Assembly: GCA_905618925.1 (NCBI GenBank)
Contig: CAJQTG010000004.1
Coordinates: 1-64,000 of the forward strand
Reading direction: 5' to 3'
Length of the DNA stretch: 64,000 bases
Source of the DNA: an uncultured Candidatus Thioglobus sp.
Lineage (GTDB): Bacteria; Pseudomonadota; Gammaproteobacteria; PS1; Pseudothioglobaceae
Every line of letters starts with the position of its first letter. Position 1 is the stretch's first letter. Positions 49,447 through 58,005 of this stretch are shown piece by piece. The notes beneath the pieces are model-generated. The model was not told where the DNA came from and ran no database searches. It saw nothing but the letters and a program-made list of their open reading frames with translations. The position numbers and the translations under genes were made by a program.

Positions 49447-49647
49447 GTGGAAATTTTAGTAAATGGTGAAAAAATATCACTCCCTGAATATTCAAGTATT
49501 GAAGATCTAATTGTGCATTTAGGTTATCAAAATCAGCGAATTGCAATCGAAATTAATGAATCAATTATCCCAAAATCTAATCATTCTTCATTTCTACTTA
49601 ATGACCTAGATAAGGTTGAAGTAATTAACGCAGTCGGAGGTGGTTAA
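49447..49647 (+). CDS. thiS: Sulfur carrier protein ThiS
   Basis: ThiS carries sulfur as a C-terminal thiocarboxylate to ThiG. The 66-residue ubiquitin-like protein starts MEILVNGEKISLP and ends EVINAVGGG, the glycine pair that is activated by ThiF. The start is GTG. Two TATAAT-like boxes lie 35-50 bases upstream. It is isolated from thiG (about 32 kb away) and diverges from carA. A single extra glycine at the end is within family variation. Confidence 0.93.
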   Translation: MEILVNGEKISLPEYSSIEDLIVHLGYQNQRIAIEINESIIPKSNHSSFLLNDLDKVEVINAVGGG

Positions 49648-49677
49648 GAGATAAACATAAAAATTTAACTACGATTT

Positions 49678-50556
49678 TTATTTTCTTTTGGCAGAAATCC
49701 TAAACCATTCATCTTTATTGACAACTTCAATATTTGAAAAATTAACTGAATAGCAATTAACCACTCTGTCAACTTGTTCTTTTAAGATGCCAGATAGAAG
49801 TAGCAGGCCATTTGAGTAAACTAGATCTGAAAACAATGGTTCCAATTCAACTAGTGGATTGGCCAAAATATTAGCTATCAATAAATCACATTGATTACTA
49901 TCCTCCCGGTCTATTGAATGAATTGTACTAATGATATTTTTACAATTATTTTTGGCTACATTTTCTTTACTTGAAAGCACTGCTTGTGGGTCATTATCAA
50001 TAGCAATAACACTCTCAGCGCCAAGCTTCGCAGCTGCTATTGCAAGTATTCCAGTACCACAACCAAAATCAATAACGTGAAGGTTTTTTGGTGGATTTGA
50101 ATCTAAGTATTCGAGACATAATCTAGTTGTTTGATGGGTCCCAGTTCCAAAAGCTAGCCCTGGATCCATGTTAATTATAAGAGAGTCATTTGAAAGTTTA
50201 GTTTCAGTGTCCCATGAGGGGCATACCCATAGTTTTTTACCAAAGCGCATTGAAGGAAAATCTTTTTTGCACTCATCCTCCCAAACTGTATCTTTAAGCT
50301 CTAAAGTACCTATAACAACAATATTGCAGATTTCTAAAATAGAAGCTTCGATAGACTTTTGATTTACTTCTGAAGAAAATAAAGCATTTACTTTAACGCT
50401 ATCCCACAAAGGTGTTTGCCCAACTGGAGGCTCGTAAATTGCATCATCAAGGGCGTCTGAGTAGGTTATGGATAGACTTCCTAGGCCCATCAAAACCTCT
50501 GAAATAAGATCTATTTCAGACTTTTTAACTTCAAAAGATATTTGTTTCCAGCTCAT
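49678..50556 (-). CDS. prmA: Ribosomal protein L11 methyltransferase
   Basis: PrmA trimethylates ribosomal protein L11. The 292-residue protein has the N-terminal substrate-binding domain (residues 1-60), a linker, and a methyltransferase domain with INMDPGLAFGTGTHQTTRLCLEYL, VIDFGCGTGILAIAAAKLGAESVIAIDNDPQAV and LLIANILANPLVEL, all diagnostic for PrmA. It is on the minus strand, 43 bases downstream of alaS, and its stop faces thiS. Confidence 0.94.
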   Translation of the reverse strand: MSWKQISFEVKKSEIDLISEVLMGLGSLSITYSDALDDAIYEPPVGQTPLWDSVKVNALFSSEVNQKSIEASILEICNIVVIGTLELKDTVWEDECKKDFPSMRFGKKLWVCPSWDTETKLSNDSLIINMDPGLAFGTGTHQTTRLCLEYLDSNPPKNLHVIDFGCGTGILAIAAAKLGAESVIAIDNDPQAVLSSKENVAKNNCKNIISTIHSIDREDSNQCDLLIANILANPLVELEPLFSDLVYSNGLLLLSGILKEQVDRVVNCYSVNFSNIEVVNKDEWFRISAKRK

Positions 50557-50599
50557 GAAAAAATAATATATTGCATTGTGTTTTGCTTTTTATATCGAC

Positions 50600-53197
50600 T
50601 TAGAGTAAGTCTTTAATAGAGTCCAGTGCTTTTGGTAATTTATCCGGCTCTGTGCCTCCACCTTGCGCCATATCTGCGCGGCCACCGCCTTTTCCACCAA
50701 TCTGGGTAGCAACATGATTCAAAATATTTCCTGCTTGATATTTATCAGTAAGGTTTTTGGTAACCACTGCAACAAGAGAGACTTTTTTATCAGAGACAAC
50801 TGCCAATACAACGATTGCTGTTCCAAGCTTATCTTTTAGCTTATCCGCTAAATCTCTTAAATCTTTTGCAGGAATATCTAAAACTTCAGTCGCCAAAACC
50901 TTAACGCCTTTAACTTCTATAGCTTTGGATAAAAGTGAGTCACCTTGATCACTTGATAATTGTTTCTGAAAAACTGCGATCTGTCTCTCAAGGTTTTTTT
51001 GATTACTAAGTAATTGCTTTACTTTATTCAAGGCCATTGAATTAGTAGATTTTGTAAGACTTGCAATCATACTAAGGGTCTCTTCATTTTTCTTATCAAG
51101 CTGATAAGCATCAACTCCAGTAACTGCCTCTATCCTTCTAACACCTGAAGCTACTCCGCCCTCAGAAATAACTTTGAACCTGCCAATATCTCCTAGCCTT
51201 TGAACATGAGTACCTCCACAAAGCTCAACCGAGAAGTTATCGTCGCCCATTGAAAGAACCCTAACTGAATCTCCATATTTCTCACCAAAAAGAGCCATTG
51301 CGCCCTTCTTCTTAGCAGTTTTAATATCAGTTTCTTCAGTAATTACTTGTGTATTACCCAAAATTTGCTCATTAACGATCGCCTCAACCTTATCTAAATT
51401 AGATCTTGACACGACCTCATCATGTGAGAAATCAAACCGTAACTTTTCAGATTCAACCAGAGAGCCTTTTTGACTTACCTGGTCACCAAGAACCTGCCTT
51501 AAAGCCTCATGCAAAAGATGGGTTGCCGAGTGATTGTGCATAATTTTTTTTCGTCTATCCTGGTCAATTGATGCCTCAACCTTATCACCAACATGAAGTG
51601 AGCCACTAGCTTGAAACCCATGATGTTCAAATGCACTTGAAGCCTGTTTTTGAGTATCAGTAACTTTAAATTGTGCACCATTTTTTGACAAAGTCCCATG
51701 GTCGCCACTTTGACCACCAGATTCTCCATAGAAACTACTTTTATCGATCACTAAAATCGCCTCTTCGCCCTCATTAAGAGAATCTACAGATTTATTGTCT
51801 TTAATAATAGCGCTAATAATTGCACTGTTTTTGAATTGATCATAACCCAAAAACTCAGTTGATTTTTCGATCGTTATAGTTGATTTTATAGAATCAAAAT
51901 CACCTGCTTTACGTGCGCGCTCTTTCTGGAGCATCATTTCAGCTTCAAAACCTTCCATATCTACAGTAAGGCTGCGTTCTCTTGCTACGTCAGCTGTAAG
52001 GTCAACTGGAAATCCATAAGTGTCATATAGCTTAAAGGCCACAACCCCACTTATTTCTTTCCCAGAAATCTCATTGATTGCAGACTCAAGCATTCCCATA
52101 CCAATATCTAATGTTTGTATAAACCGATCCTCTTCTTTTTTAAGAACTTTTTCAACATGGGATTGCTTAGAGATTAATTCTGGATAAGCACTCTTATTCT
52201 GTTTTGCTAAAACTGAAACAAGTTTATAAAAAAAGGTCTCTTCAATTCCCAACTTATGGCCATGCCTAATGGCTCGACGAATTATTCTGCGCAGTACGTA
52301 ACCTCTGCCTTCATTGGAAGGAATAATACCGTCAACAATCATAAATGCAGTAGAACGGATATGATCAGCAATTACCCTTACTGAGGCATTACTAGCTTTA
52401 ATTTTCTGAGCCTTGGGAATAAGATTTACAATCGCACTTGTGAGATCTTTAAAAATATCAATATCGTAATTATTATTCTCGTATTGTAAAACAGCGGCTA
52501 GTCTTTCAAGACCCATTCCTGTATCAACTCCTGTTGACTTAAGGGGCACTAATGTTCCGTCTTGCTGACGATCAAACTGCATAAAGACCAAGTTCCAAAT
52601 TTCAATAAACCTGTCGCCATCTTCCTCAGGTGTTCCTGGAGGGCCACCCTTAATATGATCACCATGGTCATAAAAAATTTCACTGCAAGGTCCGCATGGA
52701 CCGGTATCACCCATTTGCCAAAAATTATCTTTAGCTCCACAGCGTGAAATTCTTTCTCTAGGGAAGCCTATCTCGTTGACCCAAATATCAGCCGCCTCAT
52801 CATCATCCTCAAAGACGCTTACCCATAGCTTATCTTTAGAGAGTTCAAGTTCTACTGTTAAAAAATCCCAGGCAAAGCGAATCGCCTCACTCTTAAAATA
52901 ATCCCCAAAGCTAAAATTCCCAAGCATCTCAAAAAATGTATGGTGACGAGCTGTATAGCCAACATTATCTAAATCATTATGCTTTCCTCCAGCCCTAACG
53001 CATCTTTGACAGGAAACTGCACGATTAAATGAACTTTTAGTAGCACCAGTAAAAATATCTTTAAATGGAACCATTCCAGCATTAACAAATAGCAACGTTT
53101 TATCATTATGTGGCACCAAAGATGCGCTCTGCTGAATTGAATGTCCATGACTTTCAAAGTACCTTAAAAAATTCTGTCGTATTTCAGCAGTTTTCAT
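50600..53197 (-). CDS. alaS: Alanyl-tRNA synthetase
   Basis: AlaS charges tRNA-Ala. The 865-residue class II synthetase has MKTAEIRQNFLRYFESHGH, SCQRCVRAGGKHNDLDNVGYTARHHTFFEMLGNFSFGDYFK, GMGLERLAAVL (motif 3) and an editing domain with the zinc ligands HNHSATHLLHEAL and ELCGGTHVQRLG. The C-Ala domain ends NHVATQIGGKGGGRADMAQGGG. Slightly shorter than E. coli AlaS (876). It lies upstream of prmA. Confidence 0.97.
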   Translation of the reverse strand: MKTAEIRQNFLRYFESHGHSIQQSASLVPHNDKTLLFVNAGMVPFKDIFTGATKSSFNRAVSCQRCVRAGGKHNDLDNVGYTARHHTFFEMLGNFSFGDYFKSEAIRFAWDFLTVELELSKDKLWVSVFEDDDEAADIWVNEIGFPRERISRCGAKDNFWQMGDTGPCGPCSEIFYDHGDHIKGGPPGTPEEDGDRFIEIWNLVFMQFDRQQDGTLVPLKSTGVDTGMGLERLAAVLQYENNNYDIDIFKDLTSAIVNLIPKAQKIKASNASVRVIADHIRSTAFMIVDGIIPSNEGRGYVLRRIIRRAIRHGHKLGIEETFFYKLVSVLAKQNKSAYPELISKQSHVEKVLKKEEDRFIQTLDIGMGMLESAINEISGKEISGVVAFKLYDTYGFPVDLTADVARERSLTVDMEGFEAEMMLQKERARKAGDFDSIKSTITIEKSTEFLGYDQFKNSAIISAIIKDNKSVDSLNEGEEAILVIDKSSFYGESGGQSGDHGTLSKNGAQFKVTDTQKQASSAFEHHGFQASGSLHVGDKVEASIDQDRRKKIMHNHSATHLLHEALRQVLGDQVSQKGSLVESEKLRFDFSHDEVVSRSNLDKVEAIVNEQILGNTQVITEETDIKTAKKKGAMALFGEKYGDSVRVLSMGDDNFSVELCGGTHVQRLGDIGRFKVISEGGVASGVRRIEAVTGVDAYQLDKKNEETLSMIASLTKSTNSMALNKVKQLLSNQKNLERQIAVFQKQLSSDQGDSLLSKAIEVKGVKVLATEVLDIPAKDLRDLADKLKDKLGTAIVVLAVVSDKKVSLVAVVTKNLTDKYQAGNILNHVATQIGGKGGGRADMAQGGGTEPDKLPKALDSIKDLL

Positions 53198-53244
53198 TTC
53201 AAAATTGATTTATTATAAATAAAGTTATTATACTCATGGCACTG

Positions 53245-53559
53245 TTAGAGGGCAAAAAACTCTTGGAGACAATCACATAGAGTTACCTGAATATCTAATT
53301 CAAGTTCGCCTAATTTTTTTATGAAGCTAGTTTTTTCTACAGCTCTAATCTGATCAAGCATGACATACCCTTTTGAACCTTCAAAATCACACTCGACTCT
53401 ACTTGGAAGGCTCGCACTCGAAGTCGTCATTGGAGCCACCATAAGGCTTGGTAAGTCAATTAATTCTTCAGGAGTTACAATTACACATAGGCCTAGATTA
53501 TCAACCACTCTTCCATGTTCAGAATTTTTCATAACTAACCAAACATCAAAGCGTTTCAT
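53245..53559 (-). CDS. mazF: MazF/PemK-type endoribonuclease toxin
   Basis: A 104-residue toxin of the MazF/PemK family, which cuts mRNA at short sites. FDVWLVMKNSEHGRVVDNLGLCVIVTPEEL, the strand LMVAPMTTSSASLPSRVECDFEG with the conserved Ser-Arg, and GYVMLDQIRAVEKTSFIKKLGEL follow the family's beta-barrel pattern. Its start overlaps the mazE stop by 4 bases (ATGA), so both are made from one transcript with antitoxin first. Confidence 0.87.
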   Translation of the reverse strand: MKRFDVWLVMKNSEHGRVVDNLGLCVIVTPEELIDLPSLMVAPMTTSSASLPSRVECDFEGSKGYVMLDQIRAVEKTSFIKKLGELELDIQVTLCDCLQEFFAL

Positions 53560-53768
53560 GAATTTTTAAGCCACTCCCAATTAGCAGTTAAGTCATCCTG
53601 TTTAGTAGCATTCTCCCATCCTACACGGGCTTTTTTATCAGGAGTAATAAGTAAGCCGCTATCCAGAACAACAAAATCTAACTCTATATTCTCAAGATTA
53701 GCTAGTGCAATTATTGGTTTAGGAATTCTTATTCCTTGTGAATTGCCTATTTTGATTATTTTTGCCAT
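53556..53768 (-). CDS. mazE: MazE/AbrB-type antitoxin
   Basis: A 70-residue antitoxin. The N-terminal half, AKIIKIGNSQGIRIPKPIIALANLENIELDFVVLDSGLLIT, is the MazE/AbrB swapped-hairpin DNA-binding domain; the C-terminal tail, rich in acid and tryptophan residues (GWENATKQDDLTANWEWL), should bind and block the toxin. It is the first gene of the pair and its start codon lies at the edge of a large palindrome that is a likely operator. Confidence 0.9.
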   Translation of the reverse strand: MAKIIKIGNSQGIRIPKPIIALANLENIELDFVVLDSGLLITPDKKARVGWENATKQDDLTANWEWLKNS

Positions 53769-53794
53769 AATGTAATTATATTGTAATTACATTA
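53768..53794 (-). promoter_or_regulatory. Palindromic operator/promoter of the mazEF operon
   Basis: TAATGTAATTA, five bases, then TAATTACATTA form a perfect 11-base inverted repeat. One edge touches the mazE start codon and the other contains a TATAAT in the minus-strand direction, so a MazE-MazF complex bound here would cover the promoter. No mRNA leader of normal length is available. Confidence 0.65.
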
Positions 53795-53809
53795 TAAAAA
53801 CAAGCGCTA

Positions 53810-54424
53810 CTAAACTAAAAAATCAATACTACCAGCGCCCTCTCGTAAGACCAGAACATCATCGCTTGAGAGGTCAATTACTGAAGTTGGCTCTGGTGGG
53901 CAGTGACCTGCATCAATTACAAGATCAATAGATCCATTAAGTACTGCCTTAACATCATTACAATTATAAAATTCAAAACCTTTAATTATTAAAGAAACGC
54001 TCATCATTGGCTCGATCAAATCTGCAAGAATCGACTGAACTATAAGATTATTTGAAACTCGGATTCCAATAGTCTTACTTTTTCCATTTAGTAAACGATT
54101 TGGAATGTCTTTTGAGCCCTCTAAAATAAATGTATAAGCGCCTGGTAATAATTTTTTCATTAACCTAAAACTTGAATTATTTAATTTTGCATATTCACCA
54201 ACATGTGACAAATCTTTGAGCATCAAGGTAAAGTGATGACTCTTACTCAGTTTTCTAATGTTGATAATTTGATCCATGGCTTTTTTATTTCCCAGGGTGC
54301 AGCCTAAAGCGTAACCTGAATCTGTTGGGTAAGCTATAACCCCACCTTTTTCCATAATTTCAATGACTTGTTTAATGATTCGTGGCTGAGGATTTTCAGG
54401 ATGAATATTAACTATTGTCGACAT
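53810..54424 (-). CDS. yciO: TsaC/Sua5/YciO family protein
   Basis: A protein of about 204 residues with the Sua5/YrdC/YciO fold: IEIMEKGGVIAYPTDSGYALGCTLGNKKAMDQIINIRKLSKSHHFTLMLKDLS, LPGAYTFILEG and SLIIKGFEF. The TDSGYA and RKLSKSHHFTLM forms resemble YciO rather than the t6A enzyme TsaC, so its substrate is uncertain. I start at the ATG at 54424, which overlaps the PHP gene's stop (TAATG). The yciV-yciO pair is conserved from E. coli. Confidence 0.85.
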   Translation of the reverse strand: MSTIVNIHPENPQPRIIKQVIEIMEKGGVIAYPTDSGYALGCTLGNKKAMDQIINIRKLSKSHHFTLMLKDLSHVGEYAKLNNSSFRLMKKLLPGAYTFILEGSKDIPNRLLNGKSKTIGIRVSNNLIVQSILADLIEPMMSVSLIIKGFEFYNCNDVKAVLNGSIDLVIDAGHCPPEPTSVIDLSSDDVLVLREGAGSIDFLV

Positions 54425-55248
54425 TATAAGTACCTCCAAACAGCTTTTTCAGGGTCCGGCAAATCTCTTAAATTTCCTATACGAACTCTTTGGTTTGGCC
54501 ATCCATGAAAATCGGAGCCGCATGTTGCTAGTAAATTATATTTACCTGCCCACTGATTTCCAAGTTGAATTTCTTCGTCCGAACTGGTTCCTGTTACGAT
54601 TTCTATACCATCACCTAATACACATTTAAAATCATTAAGCATAGCTTTGATTTTTGTATGAGTCATTCGGTATCTAAATGGGTGAGCTATTAAGGCCTTT
54701 CCGCCAGCTGAATGAATCCAATGAACGATCTCATCAAAATCTTCCCACTCAACGCGAACACCACCAGGTTTTTTCCCTGTCAAATATCGTCTAAATACTG
54801 CCTTCATGTCTTTACAATAACCCTCACTGATTAGCATCTGTGCAAAATGCGTACGGGTTAGCATTTCAGTTTTGCTAAAACTTTGCGTTTTTTCTAGTGC
54901 GTCTTTAATTCCAGAGCGCCAAAGATCAAGAGCAATTTTTTCCGCTCTTTCTTTTCGTAATTTTTGATTATGCTCTAGGCCAGTCTGCAAGATTTCATTA
55001 TTGACATCAATACCCAGGCCCAAAATATGAATCGCCATATTTCGCCAAAGTGCTGATATTTCAACACCATTAACAAGATTTAAGTTTAATTTATCCGCCT
55101 CTAGTTGAGCCTCTGCAATTCCATCAGTAGTATCATGATCTGTTAATGAAAATAAATCACACTCGGCTTCACTGGCTAGTCTAACAACCTCACTTGGTGA
55201 TAGAACGCCATCTGAATAGTAAGAATGATTATGTAAGTCCGCTTTCAT
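54424..55248 (-). CDS. rnm: PHP-domain phosphoesterase, YciV/RNase AM-like
   Basis: A 274-residue PHP phosphoesterase. Metal-binding motifs: DLHNHSYYSDGVLSPSEV, FSLTDHDTTDGIAEA, NGVEISALWRN with IHILGLGID, IAHPFRY and CGSDFHGWPNQR. This matches YciV (TrpH), the 5'-3' exonuclease and nucleoside 3',5'-bisphosphate phosphatase also named RNase AM that matures rRNA 5' ends. It is coupled to yciO downstream. The pair diverges from glmS across a 159-base gap. Confidence 0.88.
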   Translation of the reverse strand: MKADLHNHSYYSDGVLSPSEVVRLASEAECDLFSLTDHDTTDGIAEAQLEADKLNLNLVNGVEISALWRNMAIHILGLGIDVNNEILQTGLEHNQKLRKERAEKIALDLWRSGIKDALEKTQSFSKTEMLTRTHFAQMLISEGYCKDMKAVFRRYLTGKKPGGVRVEWEDFDEIVHWIHSAGGKALIAHPFRYRMTHTKIKAMLNDFKCVLGDGIEIVTGTSSDEEIQLGNQWAGKYNLLATCGSDFHGWPNQRVRIGNLRDLPDPEKAVWRYL

Positions 55249-55407
55249 TATGTGCTTTATTATAATCTAAAAGTTGATTTAGCTCAGAATCCCTTTAATT
55301 TCTTAGGGTATAGCTAAAAAACAACTAAAAACTTTAAGTTAATTTCCAATAGCTCAAAAATTTATTATTAACTATAATAATAATCCTTCTTATAATAATA
55401 AGTACTT

Positions 55408-57255
55408 ATGTGCGGAATTGTTGGTGGCGTTACAAATAAAGATATTACAACACTTTTATTAGAAGGGTTAAATCACTTAGAATATAGAGGTTATGACTCA
55501 TCTGGACTTATAGTCTTATCTAAAAATAATATTTTTGATCGAGCAAGGTCAGTTGGTAAGGTTAAAAACCTTGAAGACAATTTAAAGGCAAGAGATAATA
55601 AAATTAAAGGGAATATTGGAATCGCTCACACACGTTGGGCAACTCATGGTGAGCCTACTATTAATAATGCACACCCTCATATATCAATGAATTCAGTAAG
55701 CTTGGTTCATAATGGCATTATTGAAAACTACGTTGAACTTAAAAATGACCAATTAACCAAGGGTTACACATTTGCTTCTGAAACTGATACTGAAGTTATT
55801 GCCCATGCAATTGACTTTGCCATGAAATCATGCAGCACTTTAATATCATCAGTCCAACTAGCAATTAAATCTTTTTCTGGGTCCTATGGACTGGGAATTA
55901 TTTCATCTAAATATCCAGATCAAATTATTGCTGCAAGAAAAGGCTCACCTTTAGTAATAGGAGTTGGAGTTAATGGAAACTATATTGCTTCTGATCAAAT
56001 GGCTCTTTTATCTGTAACTAAAGAATTTATTTTTCTGGAAGAGGGAGATATTGCCGAAATAAAAATAGACAAAATTACTATTTATGACTTAGATGGTAAT
56101 TTAGTTGATCGCCCTATCAAGACCTCTAATTTAAAACCCGGTCAAACGGATTTAGGAAATTATGATCACTTCATGCAAAAAGAAATTTTTGAGCAGCCTC
56201 AAGCAATACGAGACACATTAGAGTCGCGTATTACAAATGACTCTGTTTTGATTTCAGCTTTTGGAGATAAAGCTGAGGAAATTGTTAGTAGAATTAAACA
56301 GGTTCAAATTATTGCGTGTGGTACAAGCTATAACGCAGGACTAGTTGCCAAATATTGGCTAGAGGACATAGCAAAAATCCCATGTAATGTAGAAGTAGCA
56401 AGTGAATATCGTTATCGTCACCCCATACTTTTAAATAACACTCTTTTTATTACCCTTTCACAAAGTGGTGAAACAGCAGATACAGTTGAGGCTCTTAAAA
56501 CTGCCAAGAAAATTAATAATAATATTTCTACTCTTTGTATAACCAATTCTGCAGAATCAAGTTTAACGAGACTTTCAGACTTAATATTTTTAACTCATGC
56601 TGGCCCTGAAATTGGTGTTGCAAGCACAAAATCATTTACTACTCAGCTTGTTTCTTTAGCGCTTTTAACTTGCTCTATTGGCAAAATTAAACAAGTCATT
56701 AATAAGAAGCAAGAAAGAGAGATAGTTGATGGTCTAAAAAGACTACCTGGACTTATTAATGAGGCTCTTCTTCAAGAAACACAAATTAAGAAGCTGGCAA
56801 TTCGCTTTAAAACCAAAAATAGTGCGCTATTTCTTGGAAGAGGGACAATGCATGCTATTGCTATGGAAGGGGCCCTTAAGCTTAAAGAAATTAGCTACAT
56901 ACATGCTGAAGCATACCCTGCAGGAGAATTAAAACATGGCCCTATCGCACTTATTGACAAAGACATGCCTGTAATTGCTATTGCACCGAATGATGAGCTT
57001 CTTGAAAAATTAAAATCTAATTTACAAGAAGTTAAATCTAGGGGCTCTCAAATGATTGTTTTTGAGGATGAAAATTCAAAAGTTCAGGAATTGGAAGCAA
57101 TGGAAGTTATCCCAATTACTTCAAATCTTGGCCGTATTACAGCTCCAATTATCTTTACAATACCCTTGCAGCTCTTAAGCTACCATGTTGCACTCATTAA
57201 AGAGACTGATGTAGATAAACCAAGAAATTTAGCTAAATCCGTCACGGTGGAGTAG
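55408..57255 (+). CDS. glmS: Glutamine-fructose-6-phosphate aminotransferase
   Basis: GlmS makes glucosamine 6-phosphate, the first step to UDP-GlcNAc for peptidoglycan and LPS. The 615-residue protein has the N-terminal Cys nucleophile in MCGIVGG, THTRWATHGEP-type glutaminase loop, two SIS sugar isomerase domains (CGTSYNAGLVAKYW, ITLSQSGETADT, LGRGTMHAIAMEGALKLKEISYIHAEAYPAGELKHGP), and the invariant C-terminus PRNLAKSVTVE. Its stop is the exact left border of the accessory element. AT-rich boxes 10-35 bases before the ATG may be its promoter. Confidence 0.97.
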   Translation: MCGIVGGVTNKDITTLLLEGLNHLEYRGYDSSGLIVLSKNNIFDRARSVGKVKNLEDNLKARDNKIKGNIGIAHTRWATHGEPTINNAHPHISMNSVSLVHNGIIENYVELKNDQLTKGYTFASETDTEVIAHAIDFAMKSCSTLISSVQLAIKSFSGSYGLGIISSKYPDQIIAARKGSPLVIGVGVNGNYIASDQMALLSVTKEFIFLEEGDIAEIKIDKITIYDLDGNLVDRPIKTSNLKPGQTDLGNYDHFMQKEIFEQPQAIRDTLESRITNDSVLISAFGDKAEEIVSRIKQVQIIACGTSYNAGLVAKYWLEDIAKIPCNVEVASEYRYRHPILLNNTLFITLSQSGETADTVEALKTAKKINNNISTLCITNSAESSLTRLSDLIFLTHAGPEIGVASTKSFTTQLVSLALLTCSIGKIKQVINKKQEREIVDGLKRLPGLINEALLQETQIKKLAIRFKTKNSALFLGRGTMHAIAMEGALKLKEISYIHAEAYPAGELKHGPIALIDKDMPVIAIAPNDELLEKLKSNLQEVKSRGSQMIVFEDENSKVQELEAMEVIPITSNLGRITAPIIFTIPLQLLSYHVALIKETDVDKPRNLAKSVTVE

Positions 57256-57262
57256 TATTGAG
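57230..57262. other. Candidate left attachment site at the glmS 3' end
   Basis: The last conserved glmS codons (KSVTVE) and stop are followed immediately by sequence of different style, without the normal terminator. The reading frame of the next gene runs backward through the glmS stop region with no start codon. This fits integration using the 3' end of glmS as target, as genomic islands and Tn7 do. No Tn7 end sequence (TGTGGG) is visible here and the matching right repeat lies outside the window. Confidence 0.45.
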
Positions 57263-57592
57263 GACATTCTACCACCCTTCCCTCATGTAAAAAAACCTGA
57301 AGATTTAATCATAACCTTTGATGTAAATCTAAAGACACAAGTATTAACAAGATTCAGAAAATCAAAACGATTTGAAGATACCCATAACCTCATTAATAAA
57401 CTTCATGAAGAAGGAATGGGTAATAAGGAAATATCAAATTACCTCAATTCCCATAATATCAAAACACCAACAGGAAAGGATTACACAAGACAACTCATTG
57501 GAATGTATTTCTATAAATCAAGAAAAATAAATAGAAGATTAAAACATTCAGAACTAAAAATAACTAACATTAAATTTTGGTTTCCTGATTAA
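57257..57592 (+). pseudogene. 5'-truncated HTH protein, serine-recombinase-like C-terminal pattern
   Basis: The frame is open from just after glmS but has no ATG, GTG or TTG until the ATG at 57416. The segment LINKLHEEGMGNKEISNYLN and then SHNIKTPTGKDYTRQL is the 'eG.s.keIa..Ln..gi.tp.Gk' pattern found in HTH parts of recombinases and phage regulators. About 111 codons remain before the stop. The missing 5' part could have been cut off at integration, or it may lie at the other end of the element. I cannot name the family with certainty. Confidence 0.45.
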
Positions 57593-57615
57593 CAAACCCT
57601 AGTAGAATGGTAAAT

Positions 57616-57999
57616 ATGAAAAAACTACCAACAATTTTATTTGGATTAATTGTTACTCTAATCTTGACAGGTTGTGGTCCTACCAATCAATTATTACAGG
57701 ATGGGTATTATTATAAAGATATTGGTGGATCGTCATGTCAAAGTTATGATGTTGTTACCCCTGGGGAAATCAAATGTTTTGATAAAGATGGTAAATTTAC
57801 TTACAGTCAGAATTCTATGACAGAACAAGAAGTATTAGTTTGGAAGGTAGAAGAAATGGAAAGTAAAGTTCAATCATTACAAATCCAACAAATGTTTAAC
57901 AACATCAATCAAAATAATAACAATAACCAACAAAACAATAACAACCTTTATAACAACAATAACTTTATTACTACTTGTCCTTGGTGGGACATCTGTTAA
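57616..57999 (+). CDS. Small lipoprotein with Asn/Gln-rich tail
   Basis: A protein of about 127 residues with a lipoprotein signal: KKLPTILFGLIVTLILTGC, cysteine at about residue 20 as the lipidation site. The mature part includes DGYYYKDIGGSSCQ and EVLVWKVEEMESKVQ, a short helix, then a low-complexity stretch of asparagine and glutamine and a final CPWWDIC. The function is unknown. I start at the second ATG (MKK), three codons after the ATG at 57607, because it gives a standard signal. It could be an outer-membrane lipoprotein of the element. Confidence 0.6.
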   Translation: MKKLPTILFGLIVTLILTGCGPTNQLLQDGYYYKDIGGSSCQSYDVVTPGEIKCFDKDGKFTYSQNSMTEQEVLVWKVEEMESKVQSLQIQQMFNNINQNNNNNQQNNNNLYNNNNFITTCPWWDIC

Positions 58000-58005
58000 T
58001 TAATT

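Noticed and set aside
55249-55407. glmS ribozyme or riboswitch in the leader
   Set aside because: The 159-base gap is AT-rich with no conserved ribozyme core that I can see; the glmS ribozyme is mostly a Firmicutes feature.
57256-57310. Tn7 insertion downstream of glmS
   Set aside because: The site is right, but there is no TGTGGGCGGA-type end or repeated binding sites, and no tns genes appear in the 6.7 kb that are visible.
57885-57975. Microsatellite-like AAC/AAT repeats as a CRISPR or recombination array
   Set aside because: They are irregular codons for asparagine and glutamine inside the lipoprotein gene, without spacers.
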